This document shows positions 20,946 to 32,971 of a DNA stretch of 60,000 bases, piece after piece. The notes under the pieces are model-generated. The model had not been told where the DNA came from. It searched no databases and saw nothing but the letters and a program-made list of their open reading frames with translations. Every line of letters starts with the position of its first letter. Within the stretch, counting starts at the first letter, position 1. Position numbers and translations under genes: made by a program. Source of the DNA: Adiantum capillus-veneris (lineage: Eukaryota; Streptophyta; Polypodiopsida; Polypodiales; Pteridaceae); NCBI GenBank assembly GCA_014529385.2, contig CM043960.1, positions 71,401,410 to 71,461,409 of the forward strand, given 5' to 3'.

Positions 20946-23545
20946 GGATATGATCAATTCAAAAAGGGGAGTAAGCCCAAACTTTGTGAAAAGCTTCGAA
21001 CTTCTCATGAGACAATGCCTTTGTGAAAATATTTGCAAGGCTCTCCTGTGTTGGCACATAAGCCAATCTGACCTCTCCTACTGAGAGCCTCTCCCTGACA
21101 TAGTGGTAATGCACCTCAATGTGCTTTGTGCAAGTATGAAAAACTAGGTTCCTTGCAACAACCAATGCGCTTTGACTGACAGTTTAGATGGTGTTGGCAA
21201 TGTTTTGTCCAATACCCAAATCAACCATAAGGCGTCTGAGCCACACACACTCAACCCTAGCTGTGAAGACTGCCCTGTACTCAACCTCACAACTAAAAGT
21301 GGCCATAGTAGGTTGCTTCTTGCTCAACCATGATATGCATGAATTGCCAAGCATGAAACAAAACCCACTCGTGGACACTCACGTTCAAAAAAACCAACCC
21401 AATTTGAGTCCAAAAAAGAATGTAAATTTGGTGGCAATGACCCCCCCTTGGGATAAAACAAGCCAAGATGTAAAGTGTCATCAAATAGCAAAAAATCCTC
21501 TTGACAGCCTGTCAATGCTTAGATCCTGGGCTATGCATAAATTTGTTGACTTGTGAGACTACAAACTGAATATTCGGCCTCGTGTAGCATACATAAATAA
21601 GGCAACCAACAACAATTTGGTAAAGAGTGACATCAACATGACCACCAGCATCATAAAGACTAAATTTTCAAACCTGTTTCCATGGGAGTGGCAATAGGTT
21701 TGCAATCCTCAAGTCCAAATTTACATAGCAATGTATCTACGTAACTTGTTCGATAGAAGGCAATACCACCATCACAATGCTTAAACTATATACCCAAGTA
21801 ATGATGCAACAGTCCCAAATATTTCATCTTGAAAGTAGCATTCAAATTAGCTTTATATTCAACAATATATCTCTCATTTGGTCGAGTGATTAGCAAATCA
21901 TCCACATAGAGAACGACAATGAGAAGTACATCACCCTCACGCTTTACATATATTGTGCTTTCTATTGGACTATTACAAAAGCCTCCTTGACCAAATGAGT
22001 GTCAGCCTTCTTATACCAAGCACGAGGAGATTGATTTAACCCATACAATGATTTCTTACATTTGCACAGTTTATCTTCCTGCCCTTTAATGACTAAACTG
22101 TGAGGCTGCGTTACATAAAAATTCCTCAAATATGTCACAATTCAAGAAAGCAGTAACAATGTCTGATTGATGTACATCCCAACCAAAATGAGCTGCCAAT
22201 GCACATAGAAAACACACAGTAGTCATAGGACAAGTGGGAGCAAAAGTCTCTTCATAATCTATGCCTTTTTGCTATGCATAACCCTTTGCAACAAGTTGAG
22301 CCTTATAGCAGTCAAACTCATCATCTGGCTTGCATTTCCACTTGTAAACCCACTTCATACCAATGGACTTTTTTTCAGGAGGCAAATCACATAAAGTCGA
22401 TACGTTGTTTTCTATCATAAATGCATTATATTTAGATTGCATGGTAGCCATGCAATTTTTTGAATTCTGTGCTTCATCAAAAGACAAAGGTTCCTCAACA
22501 TCACATAAGCTAGACACATCCAAAGCATAACAATCTGATGCATAAGATGCATGTCGAGAATTTGAACGAGTACGACTAGACAAAGGTGCATCCAATTTAC
22601 TGTTACGCAAAGTATGCACCAATCATTTTGGCATATCTCTAGCTTGCTCATTCTGAGCCCTTTCCGCATCAAGTACATCAGTATCAGTAATAGGCCAATT
22701 TGTAACATTTTCAAAAACCCCCATAGGATGTACATTTGCCTCATTGAAATTTACATTTGAACTTCTACCACTAAAAAGAGGAACAAAGTGTCATAAATGT
22801 CCTGTGAGATTACATTATTGTCTCTAGTACATGACATCAAGGGATGAACAGAATCTTCCACAAAACACAACATCTAGTGAGACCAAGATACGCTTTGTTT
22901 GCGGATGATACAACCTGTAACATTTGCTTTGAGCACTAAAACCAATAAAAATACACTTGACAGCCTTATCATCCAATTTTTGCGTTGCGTTTGTGGCACC
23001 AAAGCATATGCCAAACAACCAAAAACACGCACGTGCTCAATAGAAGACTTTCTATCATGCCATGCTTCATATGGAGTCATAGACTGCAAAGCTTTTGTAG
23101 GACACCTGTTAACTACATAAGTGGCACAATGATAGCCTAATGCAAAAACAAATGCGGCAAAGCTTGTTCATGAGACATATACTCGCCCCCTTGATCGGAA
23201 CGGAGGGTGTCCATAGTAAATTTCAAGACATTTTTAGCCATAGCCAAAAATTTCTTGAAGCACATAGACATTTTGTACTTAGTTTTAAGCGGATATACCC
23301 ATGTATGCCTAAAGTAATCATCAATGAAAGTCACGAAGTACATGTAATTGTCCAAGGACGGAGTTTGCATGGGTCCACAAACATCACTATGCACAACCTG
23401 CAACTTGCATGTGGCCCTAACTGAACCATCCTTTGGAAAATTTGAATGCTGCATCTTACCCAAAATAGAGCCTTCACAAACATGTTTGACATGTGCTTCA
23501 AGAGGCAGCAAAGAAGTAACCATATCAGATTTCTGCAAACAGGAT
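20946..23545 (-). pseudogene. Copia-2a integrase, reverse transcriptase and RNase H
   Basis: Collinear with Copia-2b 40005-42748. Recognisable pieces from 5' to 3' on the minus strand: HVCEGSILGKMQHSNFPK, VHSDVCGPMQTPS, FIDDYFRHTWVYPLK, LRSDQGGEYM, a deletion, SIEHVRVFGCLAYALVP, KSIGMKWVYKWKCKPDDE, and RNase H with STSGFCFMLG, EVEYRAVFTA, TKHIEVHYHYVRE. Frames are broken many times, and the RT palm is largely unreadable. Confidence 0.85.
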
Positions 23546-24582
23546 TATAAGTACACTTTTGCACTAAAATCCCACTCTGCATCTACATCAACATCACAAT
23601 ATCCTTTCACAGAAGACTCTACAATAGCTGCACTTGTATTGGACCCTGTATTTGATCCAGTCTCTTTCTTCTTAGCCTCTTTTGCCTTCCATTTTGGACA
23701 GTGCTTGATGAAGTGCTTTACAATAATGCCAACACGTCTTCTTTACTCCCTTATCACCAAAATTCCTAGACCAAGTGCTGCCAATGGAAGCATTAGAAAC
23801 ATAAGATTTTCCACTCACAAAAGAACCATGAGAAGTGGTTACATTGCTGTTACCACCTTTTCTTTGAGCAACAATAAAGCCTTGGTCAACTACACGCTCT
23901 TTAGCCTTGTTTTTTTTTGGAAAGTGACTCTTGCAACATCAATGTGCATAATGCATCAAACTTGACAACTTCAAGATTTCCTTGGGTCATAAGTCTCCAA
24001 GTACTAGCAAAAGTCTGGTAAGAATCTGGCAAAGCATCAAGAACAGTCTGCACAAGGGATGTGTCAGAAATGAATTCACTTGCAGAAATAAGTTGCTCAT
24101 TGATATCCTTGACACTAGCAAGGAAAGTGTCCACTCATCTTTCTCATGCATAATCTTCAACTCCAGCTCTTTACACAACAATGCAATTTTAGCCTCATTG
24201 TTGCGACTTGCATAAAGAGCAACCAAAATATCCCAAGCATGATTTGTAGATGTTGTTGAACGAATGTGAGGAGTAATAGTCCGTTTCATAGATAATGCAA
24301 TCAATGCATAAGTATGTGCATCTTTTACATCCCAATGAGCTTGCTCAACAGTAGGCAAAATAGCTCTGGCAACAGCAATCTTGCCACCAAAACCCTCAAC
24401 ATCCTCAACATTGCCTACATCCTCAAAACCAGGATGTACACCAATGCCCTGCACAATATTGCAAACGTCCTTTGAAACAAGAACATGTTGCATCATATAA
24501 GCCCACATAGGATAATGGTCCCTATTCAATCTATCCTCAGCAGATCAAACATCTTGAACACATCTGTGTTGTTGTCAGCCAT
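23546..24582 (-). pseudogene. Copia-2a gag
   Basis: The start codon at 24582 reads MADNNTDVFKM. It continues DHYPMWAYMMQHVLVSKDV, an alanine-rich stretch, WDVKDAHTYALIALSMKRT, HAWDILVALYASRN and EAKIALLCKELELKIMHEKDE. A frameshift occurs at about 24130. The zinc knuckle region (about 23720) has lost its His and second half, so RNA binding would be impaired. Confidence 0.87.
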
Positions 24583-24893
24583 GGAAAATGCTGCACCTGA
24601 TGTGAAAATTTCCCGAAAAGAGGAGAAACAAAGCAGGAACAACACGTGCTATATAGCACAAACCGTAGAAGACTGTAAGGGACCTGTTATGTAAAAAATG
24701 GCAATGACAAAAAATTTGCACAAAATGACAAAATAGCCTGTGCAATTCTGCATGTAGTGGAAACGGAGGTCAAAATGAGCCCGAATAAAAAAATTTCCGA
24801 CCTGGTGACGCTCGCCAAAGATTATAGAAATTGGAGAAAGTGAGCAGGCATGTGCTAGAGCTGCTGGCAACTAAGGCCAAGAGGATGCAACCT

Positions 24894-24905
24894 ACTTTGA
24901 TACCA
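24894..24905 (-). other. Copia-2a primer-binding site, mutated
   Basis: ACTTTGATACCA against GCTCTGATACCA in the other copies: two transition changes in the tRNA-Met site, next to the LTR. Confidence 0.8.
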
Positions 24906-24907
24906 AT

Positions 24908-25137
24908 TGTTGGAATTAGGGTTGCAGGAAAACACACACAGCTTGAAGAAGATGAAGGAAGCTCAAGGCACACAACAAAGAGTGCAGTATTTAATGTGCA
25001 ATGGAAAGATAAGATAGCCCTAGAGAGTGATGGACGTATATACAATGCACAGGGAAAAAACACCCTAGTGAGGGAAAAAATTCCACGGCGGTCCTAAGTG
25101 TGTTCACACACATCACTACCACATGTATATGGTAACA
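24908..25137 (-). repeat. Copia-2a 5' LTR
   Basis: 230 bp, TGTTGGAATTAGGG...GGTAACA, matching the Copia-2b LTRs. Confidence 0.93.
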
Positions 25138-26068
25138 AGATTGGCCACTTAAGTGTGGGGAAAATGAAAGAGATAAGAGGAATTGATTAAAGTGGTTATA
25201 GACTTATTTAGGTTAAAGGTTTGGGACCAAAGAAATCAAGAAAGAGGTAATGTCATGAAAGTTAATTTCTAACCTTCTGTAAGTATTTCCCATCTTCACT
25301 TGGCCAGTTAAGTTTGGAAAAAATAAAAGAGAAGAGGAATTGACTAAAGTGCTTATAGACTTATTCAGGTCAAAGGCTTGGGATTAAAAAAAATGAGTTT
25401 ATAAAAGAGAAAGGATAATTTCTATTTAATTATCCAAAGTCAAAGGTCAAGGCAAGATAAGTCTATCCCAAGCAACCGTTGATCAAATGTAAAGGACAAA
25501 GAAGACTAATTAGAGCAATTATAGGACTCTATAAATAGAAACTAGCCGTGTAAATTTTAAGTAATTAAATTTATTGGTTATACTCTATGTATGAAGTTTG
25601 AGAAGACTTAAGGTAAAGATAAAACTTATGAGAGTCTAAATTTATTACATCTTGGGACCAACTTTGTGTTACCTCCAAAGCAATGTGCTAAGGTTTTGCA
25701 CATAAGGTGAATCTATAAAGCCCAAGGGTGAGTTCAACCTTTACTAGAGTCCATCCTAATTTATCAAGTTCTAAATTAATAGGTAGGTTGTAGCTCGAGT
25801 CAGGTTCATAAAGCCTCCAAAGAATAGTGCAAAGGTCTTGCACACGATCGAGGTAAATTAAAGGTAATGCTATGGTTTTTAACAAATACAAGGGAAAATT
25901 GAAACGCCTAAGTTTAGATCATCCCCACAATATTTAATAAGTTGGCTCTAGTTCTTCTTTACCAAGTTTGGCTGGGCCACATGTCTAAGGTAGCTTGCAT
26001 TTTCTTTCTAGGTAATTGGGCAAGTATGCTTGGCTAAAGGAAAGTCCCAAAAGAAGGGGGGGGACAAG
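25138..26068 (+). other. Gypsy-1 3' internal region, non-coding
   Basis: AT-rich sequence between Copia-2a and the polypurine tract. It holds a diverged direct repeat: 25141-25235 and 25302-25395 (GGCCACTTAAGTGTGG... and GGCCAGTTAAGTTTGG...), about 161 bp apart. No protein domain is recognised. Confidence 0.5.
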
Positions 26069-26885
26069 TGTAAGTATGTGCACTAAGTTTCCCATGAAGT
26101 CTTCACTTCTCATTGGTCCATGTAACTAACATTCCCTTTGAGATTTTTGGCAAGTGAGCAAGAAGACAAAAGAGGGGGCTCATGGGAATTTTAGAAGGCT
26201 CCCTCTCTCATTTTGCAAGTACTCATGGCAAGCAAGTGCTCTCTCTCTCTCTCTCTCTCCCTCTCATGGGAGCTCAAGAGCAAGTTTTTATGCTCAAGCC
26301 CTCAGCTATGGATGCAAATCCAGCTCTTGGCTATGGATGCAAATCCAAGTAAGTGAATGCATGAAAAATATTTTTGCTCTTCTCTATTATTATAGCTATG
26401 CATAAGGTTTTCCCATGGAGTAAGAATATGCAAAATACTACTTCTTTGCTTAAGAAATACTTCCTTTCACCCTTATCTACCTCTTACCCCATAGTTCTTT
26501 CTCCCCACTAAGGTGTTTAGGAAATGAGAAAGAGGGTTACGTCATGCAATCATAATGTTCATCATCTTCTTGGTTTGAGAAAAGCTCCACAAGAGCACAA
26601 GCTTGTATTGTAATCAAAGCTCTCATTGAGAAAATTGTAATAAAAAGTCCTTTTGGAGGGGAACCAACTCCAAGAAAATCTAGTCCCCAACAAGTTGTCA
26701 ATGTTGTTGTGTTATTCTCTCTTCAAGTTATGTGCATGATTTTATCTTGTAAAGTGTGCAAATGGCGCAATGAAATCAGCTCGGTACAATCTATGGTTCT
26801 CCTCTGAAGATTAAAAAAAAAAGAAAACTCTCATTTCATAATCTATTTCCGCTATGATTGAAAGAAAATACTAGATTCTCTGATA
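26069..26885 (+). repeat. Gypsy-1 3' LTR (probable full length)
   Basis: The start is set by TGTAAGTATG immediately after a G-rich polypurine tract, the end by similarity to 18611. About 817 bp; it ends CTGATA rather than CTGACA. The first part has no partner in the window to confirm it. It contains a short (CT)n run near 26240. Confidence 0.7.
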
Positions 26886-28063
26886 AGATATACCAATCTT
26901 TATTAACTAACATGGAAGAGGTATGTGCTCCATAGAACATGACAAGAACCTTGCCTTGTTTGATCACTTGCTCTTTAGGTTGCATCCACTCAAGGGAGTT
27001 TTGATTCATACTGGGTAGGTAGTGTTTTGGTCCTTGTGTATCCATAGGTATATACTATACATCTCCATCATGCCTCTGCCTATAGTAACACTCATGGATG
27101 TCATGGTTTTCCCACTTGCCTTCTCTGGCACCCCATTTAAGCTGTCCCTTGTAGGTTATAAGTTCTTCTTAAGGAGTCCCCAATCCAAATATTTGCAACA
27201 AAATTTGTCCCAATTAGGAGATTTTCCTCAATGCTTCTCTATACTCTTCCATTGCAGAATCCTTCATCGGACCAACTTGCATAGGCATAGTGGCTTCTGG
27301 CTTGCCACTTCCTATATCAACTTCTTGGGCATCCTCCCCATAGATCTCACAGTTATCCATAATCTCAATAGCATCATCTATACAAGCCTCCAATGTTTTA
27401 TGTGTCATTCTATATAGCTTGCGTGTAATTCTCTATTTGACAAACCTTCCAAGAAGAGCAAACAAGTCTTTGTTGTTTAGGAAGTTCTCTCTCTGGACAT
27501 CTTGCTACATACAAAGAATCCTAAACTTTGAGTGCTAATAGAACCGAGCGAGTTATTCTATATAGCTTACGTGTAATTCTCTATTTGGCAAACCTTCCAA
27601 GAAGAGCAAACAAGTCTTTGTTGTTTAGGAAGTTCTCTCTCTTGACATCTTGCTACATACAAAGAATCCTAAACTTTGAGTGCTAATAGAACCGAGCGAG
27701 TTAATGAGAGACACTTTATCAAAACACACATAGCCAAGAGTTTCTGCAAGTCACTCATTTTTGTAGGTCACTCATTTATTCACTTGAGAGACTAAATAAA
27801 TTGGCCCTAGACCTCCTAAAGATGGTGATAAAATTTAAGAATGGATATGCAAAGCAAGATGTAGGTGCTAGCAAGCCTTACATTGGATAACTCTTGAGCT
27901 TGCTCTTGCTTGTGTTTTTCGATAGCAAGTAAAAGAAAACTTGTAGCTTTTCCATTGCCCAAAGGAATTTTGTAAGTTTATGAGAATCAAATTTTCCAAA
28001 CACTGGTCTAACATTGTTGACATGCAGGCACCAACTCCCCTCCCCCCCCTTTACTTTCCACTA
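26886..28063. other. Unassigned sequence with possible gag-like fragment
   Basis: No named gene. Two minus-strand open pieces (27408-27214 and 27045-26836) with the unbroken stretch ITRKLYRMTHKTLEAC before a charged segment look like worn retroelement coding sequence, but I cannot assign a family. A 148-bp tandem duplication lies at 27407-27702. Confidence 0.3.
27407..27702. repeat. 148-bp tandem duplication
   Basis: ATTCTATATAGCTTGCGTG at 27407 and ATTCTATATAGCTTACGTG at 27555. The copies differ at only a few bases (for example TTTGAC/TTTGGC and CTCTGG/CTCTTG), so the event is recent. Confidence 0.94.
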
Positions 28064-28065
28064 TT

Positions 28066-28185
28066 TTTCAACTCTTTGCTTAATTATAGCAGACCTTAGT
28101 ATTTTTCAATTGTTTGCTTAATTATAGCATACATTAGTATTTTCAATTGTTTGCTTAATTATAGTAGACCTTAGTATTTTTTAAC
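28066..28185. repeat. 37-38-bp tandem repeat, three copies
   Basis: TTTGCTTAATTATAG recurs at 28075, 28113 and 28150 with a shared following GAC/CAT-CTTAGTATTTT block. Confidence 0.9.
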
Positions 28186-28557
28186 TCTTTTCTCATGGGG
28201 CAACCTGGTTAGCCAACTATCGTGAATATTTTTAGGGTGTCGTGAATTGAGATCATCACCTTTTTGTTTCTATTTGTTGATTAGTATTAGTATCCTCATT
28301 GAGTTTTATTTTGGTTTTATAAGGAATCTAGCAAGATCTCAAAAGACAAAATTGAGAGATGACTACTGCATGTTTGTCTCCCCACCTTTCTTGAAAGGGA
28401 GAACCTTGATAAAATCCATTAAGATTTTGCTCCCCACTTTTTCTAATCCTCCCTCCCCCCCTCTCTCTCTCTCATTGTGCATGCAATAAACAAAGACTCT
28501 AGAGTCCAAACCCTCTGTTTGCATGTGAAAAACCTCCCCCCCCCCCCCCCCCCTCCT

Positions 28558-28602
<45 letters not shown>

Positions 28603-30505
28603 ATGTGTAGCCCGTCTTTGATGACTCTATGGCAATTCATGTGATGTAGCTTGCATAAAAAAAGGATCTACCCCTTCTCAGCAAGGTTGTCCGCCACCAC
28701 ATTCACATCCAGTAGTGCCACCACCATCCTCAAGTGCAAAAATTGCTAGGAGTAGGGGCTATATCAAATTTTTTGAGAGGAAACTCTCTCTCTCTCTCTC
28801 TAAGCTTGCTTCTACGATGAGTAGGTGCTGGAAGTCTTTCCACCCAACTCATAATGGTGTGTGACGAGGGGGAGAATCAAAATTGCTAATCACAAATATT
28901 TTTTTGACAGTAGATACAGTCATTGCATCCACATTTTGCTCTCTCTCTTTCTCTCATTGTATAGTAAAAAAAATCTCCCTTAAAGGGCCTACCTGGGTCG
29001 CAAACCCTTTGAGGGGTTTTGTTTTTTTAATAACACATTGAAGAGACTTAGGGTAGATTCAAAGAGAAAATTTTGCAAAATACCAACATTTTTTGCAATT
29101 TAACTCTATTTTTAAAGATTTTCCAAGCAGATTTTCTCCTTCTCCGCCTCCCTTCAATCGACTCAAGGCTAAGCGGAGACACACTTTTCTTGAACATTGG
29201 CCACTGCAAACCCGTTGAGATAGTTTTTTTTCCTAAATAAACATCAAAGAACACATAGAAGAGCTTTAAGAAAGAAAAGTCCGTTTACTTTTGCATTGAC
29301 TACTAAAAGAGAGAGAATAAAAATAAAAGTCTTTTGACTTTTGTATTCACTTCAGACTTTTGTAATCACTACAAAAGGAGAGAGTTTTAAAAACAAGTGA
29401 AAGGGTCATGACAGATTTCTAAAAAAATAAGAAAGTGATAAAGTCATTACGTTGAGTTTAACTTGAATTGAGTTTAACTTGAATTGTGTTTAACTCAAAT
29501 GGGTGTTCAAAAGATAATTGCCTCAGCTTAGCCTTGCGCTGGTTGAAAATGGAGACTAGTCGGTTGCAAACCATGGTAAAGGGAAGAAAACAATGAAATA
29601 TGTGAGAAAATAGTTCAAAAATCTTGCAAATATCTGCTAGTATTTCCGGTTTTCTTCTTAGTGACGATGAGGAAATTCGGTCGTCGGCCGCTTAATGAAA
29701 GGGATTTTCTCGAATATTGATTAAAATTAATTTATAGGATGCAAGAAAAGTCAAGCCATGTGAGGGTGTGAAATGAAATGTGAAATAAAAAGAACTCATC
29801 AATATGTGTGTGTGTGTGTGTGTGTGTCTATAGAGTCTAGAATTATGAAAAGTGAAGCTTCACTTTAACATTTTAAAATAATAGCACCATTTTTAAAACG
29901 TTCTTCATTGATGAGATTTGTAGGAGATGGTATGAAAGGGCTATTAGGCTATACAAACAACCTTGCACCACAAAGTGACATTCTTAAGCTAGAAAATCGT
30001 TTGCTAGTATAATTGAAGGATTCTCTTAATCATCAGCTTCAAAAAAGCAAGGAGAAGCTAAAGAATCTCTAATCATTAGTAAATAAGTGAGAAGAAAGAG
30101 GTCATAGCTTGGGCTTAGACAAAGACAAAGGAAGTTGAAGAATATAGAGATTCTCAAGCAAGGAGGTGGAGGCTGCAACAGAAGAATCAAAGCATTGAGG
30201 TAAAATTTCTTTTTTTTTCTCCATCAAATTGATATCTATTTTTCAAGTTGGTATCTTTGGGTGCTATAGTCTTTCTTTGTCTTCACCTTAGGTCCTTACT
30301 TCAGCCAGACTATTCACAAGGAAACATGAGAGGTGCATCACAATCATTTTGTGAAGTGATTGTACCTGTAAGTGCTGGCAATCTATTAAATGAAAGAAGA
30401 TTTAGGGTTGCTAGGCAAAAATGCATCAATGGATTTTTGTAAAGTTCTAATTTGGAAAAAAGATGAAGTTCAAGGCACTTTGGGCAAAGTTGGAATTAGT
30501 AGGAC
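28186..30505. other. Unassigned AT-rich sequence with simple repeats
   Basis: No recognisable gene; the small open frames (28247-28489, 30248-30442 on plus; 29254-29048 on minus) have no motifs. It contains a C-run (28536-28553), (GT)n then (GA)n (28560-28602), CT tracts near 28455 and 28785, (TG)n at 29805-29827 and a TTTAACTTGAATTG short repeat near 29455-29500. The right edge is the target site of element X. Confidence 0.4.
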
Positions 30506-30510
30506 AGGTT

Positions 30511-30664
30511 TGTAAGACAAGGGAAACTAGGGTATGAGAGTCCACCACCCAACCACCCATTATATAGGCAAGCCCCTGGCCCTTTGCCCTAGTTGGACTC
30601 CCCGTTCCACACCGCCTAGCCCAGCCCTGCCCTTGTCTAGTCCGACCTTGCTAGTGTCCTGACA
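30511..30664 (-). repeat. Element X 3' LTR
   Basis: 154 bp, TGTAAGACAAGG...TCCTGACA, matching the split right-hand copy. Confidence 0.92.
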
Positions 30665-32096
30665 TTACTCCCCCCTTAAGAAGAGTTTTCGTCCTCGAAA
30701 ACAAAAGTGGAAAAGTTCTTCTTAAGAACACTAATGTTTTCTCAAGTGGCATCTTTCATGGATCCAATTGTTTGGTTGACCGGAAAACGGTTCCGCAGGA
30801 GGTTCAATGAAACCAAGAGTAACATCTTGGTTTTCCACATTGTTGTCCATTTGCAACCATCTAGTGTGTAGACTCCATTTAGAACGCACATGAGCATGCT
30901 AAACGAGTTATCACGACAAAGATATACCGGAAAGAGTACCGGTTTTCACTTTCTGTGAAAGTAACTTGCTGACCTAAATCATTAGTTAAGTGTAAGTCCT
31001 TGACTTGTCCTCAAATTTCATCAGTAAACAACCCCACCCTAACGAGTGTCAAGGTTGAGAACCTGACTTATAGATGAAGAGACTACTGAGTCGCAACATG
31101 CATTAATTGATAGTAAGTAAACTCCAAGAAGAGCAATAAATGCTTACTAAGTTGGCTTCCTAATTGCGAATGCTAGCATGACCTTTATCTGCCTTGGTAC
31201 CGACAGCATTCTTTGAAATCCGAGAGACGTGTACAATTCGGCATGGAAGAGAGCTTCAAAATTGTCTACCGGCATTAATCTCTTCGAAATCATTGGCTTT
31301 GCCTTGCAGCCTTGCTCGGAACCTTGCTCGATGTCGGCAAGCACAAGCACCTTGTCGAATGAACAAGCGCGATGGTGTGATACCGGAACTTCTTTGCTCG
31401 ATTATCGAAGCTCGACCCGTTTTCAAGAAGTCGAGCTTTCAAAACTTGTTTTGTGCTGCATGGTTAGGGCAAGGTTAACACATGCAAGCTAGCACATGCA
31501 TGTGAGCTTCCATTGGATCTGCATCCGAGGCCAAAAAACCGCACACCCTTGCATGCATGGATCTCTGCAAATCTGTTGCGGGGCTTGGCCCTTAGTAAGG
31601 AAGGGTGCCCAAACATGGGCGCCCTAATTTGAAAATAATGTGAAAAGAAACCCATGGTGATGACGATGCAGGGCGTAGGGCGCAACGAGCAGAAAAACAG
31701 AGCACAGCTTCCTGTTTGTGGCGAACCGGGGCCCTGCCCTGTGTCGAAAGTCACTGGTAGGGGCACTGCGACCCTGACGAGCCCAACCCCGTGTGCTTTC
31801 ATGCATCTCGAGCTTGCCCGTCTCCTCGGCACAAGCCCCTTGCACGCAGGTCTTCGACCTTGGCTCCCTCGGCTTGTCAAGCATGGATGCACACGCCATG
31901 AACTTTGACCCCGCCCTCTTGCTTAGCCGTTTGCACACCATGGCTTGCACTCTCATGCAAAACCATGCACGTCTTTGCTGCTGAAATGAGGGAGAGAGGG
32001 ATGCCTTTGATTGAGAGAGAGAGAGACCAAAAGAGAGAGAGCGAGAGCATGCTTACATGCAACCTTCCCCCCTCCTCCATGTCTCCTTCTCCCCTA
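30665..32096 (-). pseudogene. Element X internal region with Gypsy pol C-terminal remnant
   Basis: Just inside the polypurine tract (TTACTCCCCCCTTAAG), the minus strand reads GSMKDAT, a TGA where tryptophan is usual, ENISVLKKNFSTFVFEDE and a stop. This matches the final WEDATWE...FP.F.LED residues of plant Gypsy polyproteins. The remainder (about 30770-32090) shows no RT, RNase H or integrase motif. The right part, with many short frames on both strands (31147-31990), is GC-richer and unassigned. Confidence 0.6.
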
Positions 32097-32108
32097 GCTC
32101 TGATACCA
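32097..32108 (-). other. Element X primer-binding site
   Basis: GCTCTGATACCA, complement of the initiator tRNA-Met site, one base from the LTR. Confidence 0.9.
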
Positions 32109-32109
32109 G

Positions 32110-32126
32110 TGTAAGACAAGAGAAAC
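32110..32126 (-). repeat. Element X 5' LTR, inner piece
   Basis: TGTAAGACAAGAGAAAC; continues at 37313 after Copia-3. Confidence 0.9.
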
Positions 32127-32898
32127 TGTTAAGTATGGAGCCTGATTTACCCTTGTAATTTTCTGTGGTAAAAGCGCACATTTGTAAGGCCCCCATTATG
32201 AGGAGAAGCCATCGTGCGTGAAGGAAAATCACTCACTGGAAACCAAAATTTTCACGGCCAAGAATCAAGGGCAACTTTAGGGGCCGCCCCCGAGACTTTT
32301 TTTCCCTCGCCGGAATATTCCTTTTCGCCGGAATATTATGGCCGGAAGGCGGCCGAAAAGTGGTCGGAAAACAACCGGTCGGTTGGCTGGTGGCCGGTAG
32401 TCAATGGCCGGTGGCCGGTGGTCGGAAGTCAAAGGCCGGTGGCCGGTGGCCGAATCCAAAAGCGGACTTGTCTTCTCAAGGGCGGCTACACATGGGTGGA
32501 TTGGAGGGTCCGATTTGGACTTATCTACACAAGGGCGGCTACACATGGCTGTCTCTCATGAGAGAGGGCAGCCCTTTTGGCCTATAAAAGGAGGCCATTT
32601 CTACACACATTTCATAGTGTGAAGTTGATGCAACAAGGTGAGTGTGAGGTGGTGAGAGTGAAGCAAGGCGGGAACTCCATTAAGGGTATAATCCCTTTGT
32701 AAACTACTTCTTGTTCTGAAGTACTAAAGCCATTAAGTGGCTGCTTTCCCGTGGACGTAGCCCACATTGGGTGAACCACGTATATCGTGTGTACTCTCTC
32801 TCTCTCTCTCTACTCTATAATCTCGTGTATGTAAATCTGTCTCTCTCCATTAAGTAATCTACTCAATTATCTATTTAGCTACGTCTTATTTCCTAACA
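32127..32898 (+). repeat. Copia-3 5' LTR
   Basis: 772 bp. It contains a run of GGCCGGT-type units (32386-32452) and a TATA box at 32583. It lacks about 24 bp of a GC hairpin that is present in the 3' LTR. Confidence 0.95.
32583..32590 (+). promoter_or_regulatory. Probable TATA box of Copia-3 LTR
   Basis: TATAAAAG inside GGCCTATAAAAGGAGGCC, conserved in the other LTR at 36995. It is preceded by the GC-rich U3 and followed by the likely transcription start about 30 bp downstream. Confidence 0.65.
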
Positions 32899-32900
32899 AT

Positions 32901-32912
32901 TGGTATCAGAGC
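32901..32912 (+). other. Copia-3 primer-binding site (initiator Met tRNA)
   Basis: TGGTATCAGAGC two bases after the LTR end. Confidence 0.95.
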
Positions 32913-32971
32913 ATGGTTTTCTCGTAGCTAAATTATCTCAAGGAAAGGATTCCTTGAATTGAGTGCGAGTT

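Larger units (their letters stand above)
20753..25137 (-). mobile_element. Copia-2a: rearranged Copia element inside Gypsy-1
   Basis: Minus-strand copy of the same family as Copia-2b and Copia-2c. The 5' end is complete (LTR 24908-25137, primer site, leader, gag). The 3' LTR is missing; in its place lies a displaced fragment of the protease region (20753-20940). The protease block is correspondingly absent from its proper place at about 23540. No target-site duplication was found. Confidence 0.88.
18236..26885 (+). mobile_element. Gypsy-1: decayed Ty3/Gypsy element carrying Copia-2a
   Basis: Plus-strand element. A partial 5' LTR (about 18236-18611) matches the end of a right-hand LTR (about 26505-26885). 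A tRNA-Met primer site follows the left one and a polypurine tract precedes the right one (AAGAAGGGGGGGGACAAG at 26050-26068). Between them lie protease, RT and RNase H fragments in Gypsy style; gag and integrase are not recognisable. Copia-2a occupies 20753-25137. No target-site duplication is visible because the left end meets LINE C. Confidence 0.8.

Noticed and set aside
31464-32119. Several overlapping frames on both strands near the X primer site
   Set aside because: GC-rich, stop-poor sequence; no frame carries a known motif and they contradict one another.
32214-32622. Plus-strand frames rich in Gly-Arg-Trp-Pro-Val
   Set aside because: They are translations of the GGCCGGT repeats within the Copia-3 LTR, repeated at 36624-37034 in the other LTR.
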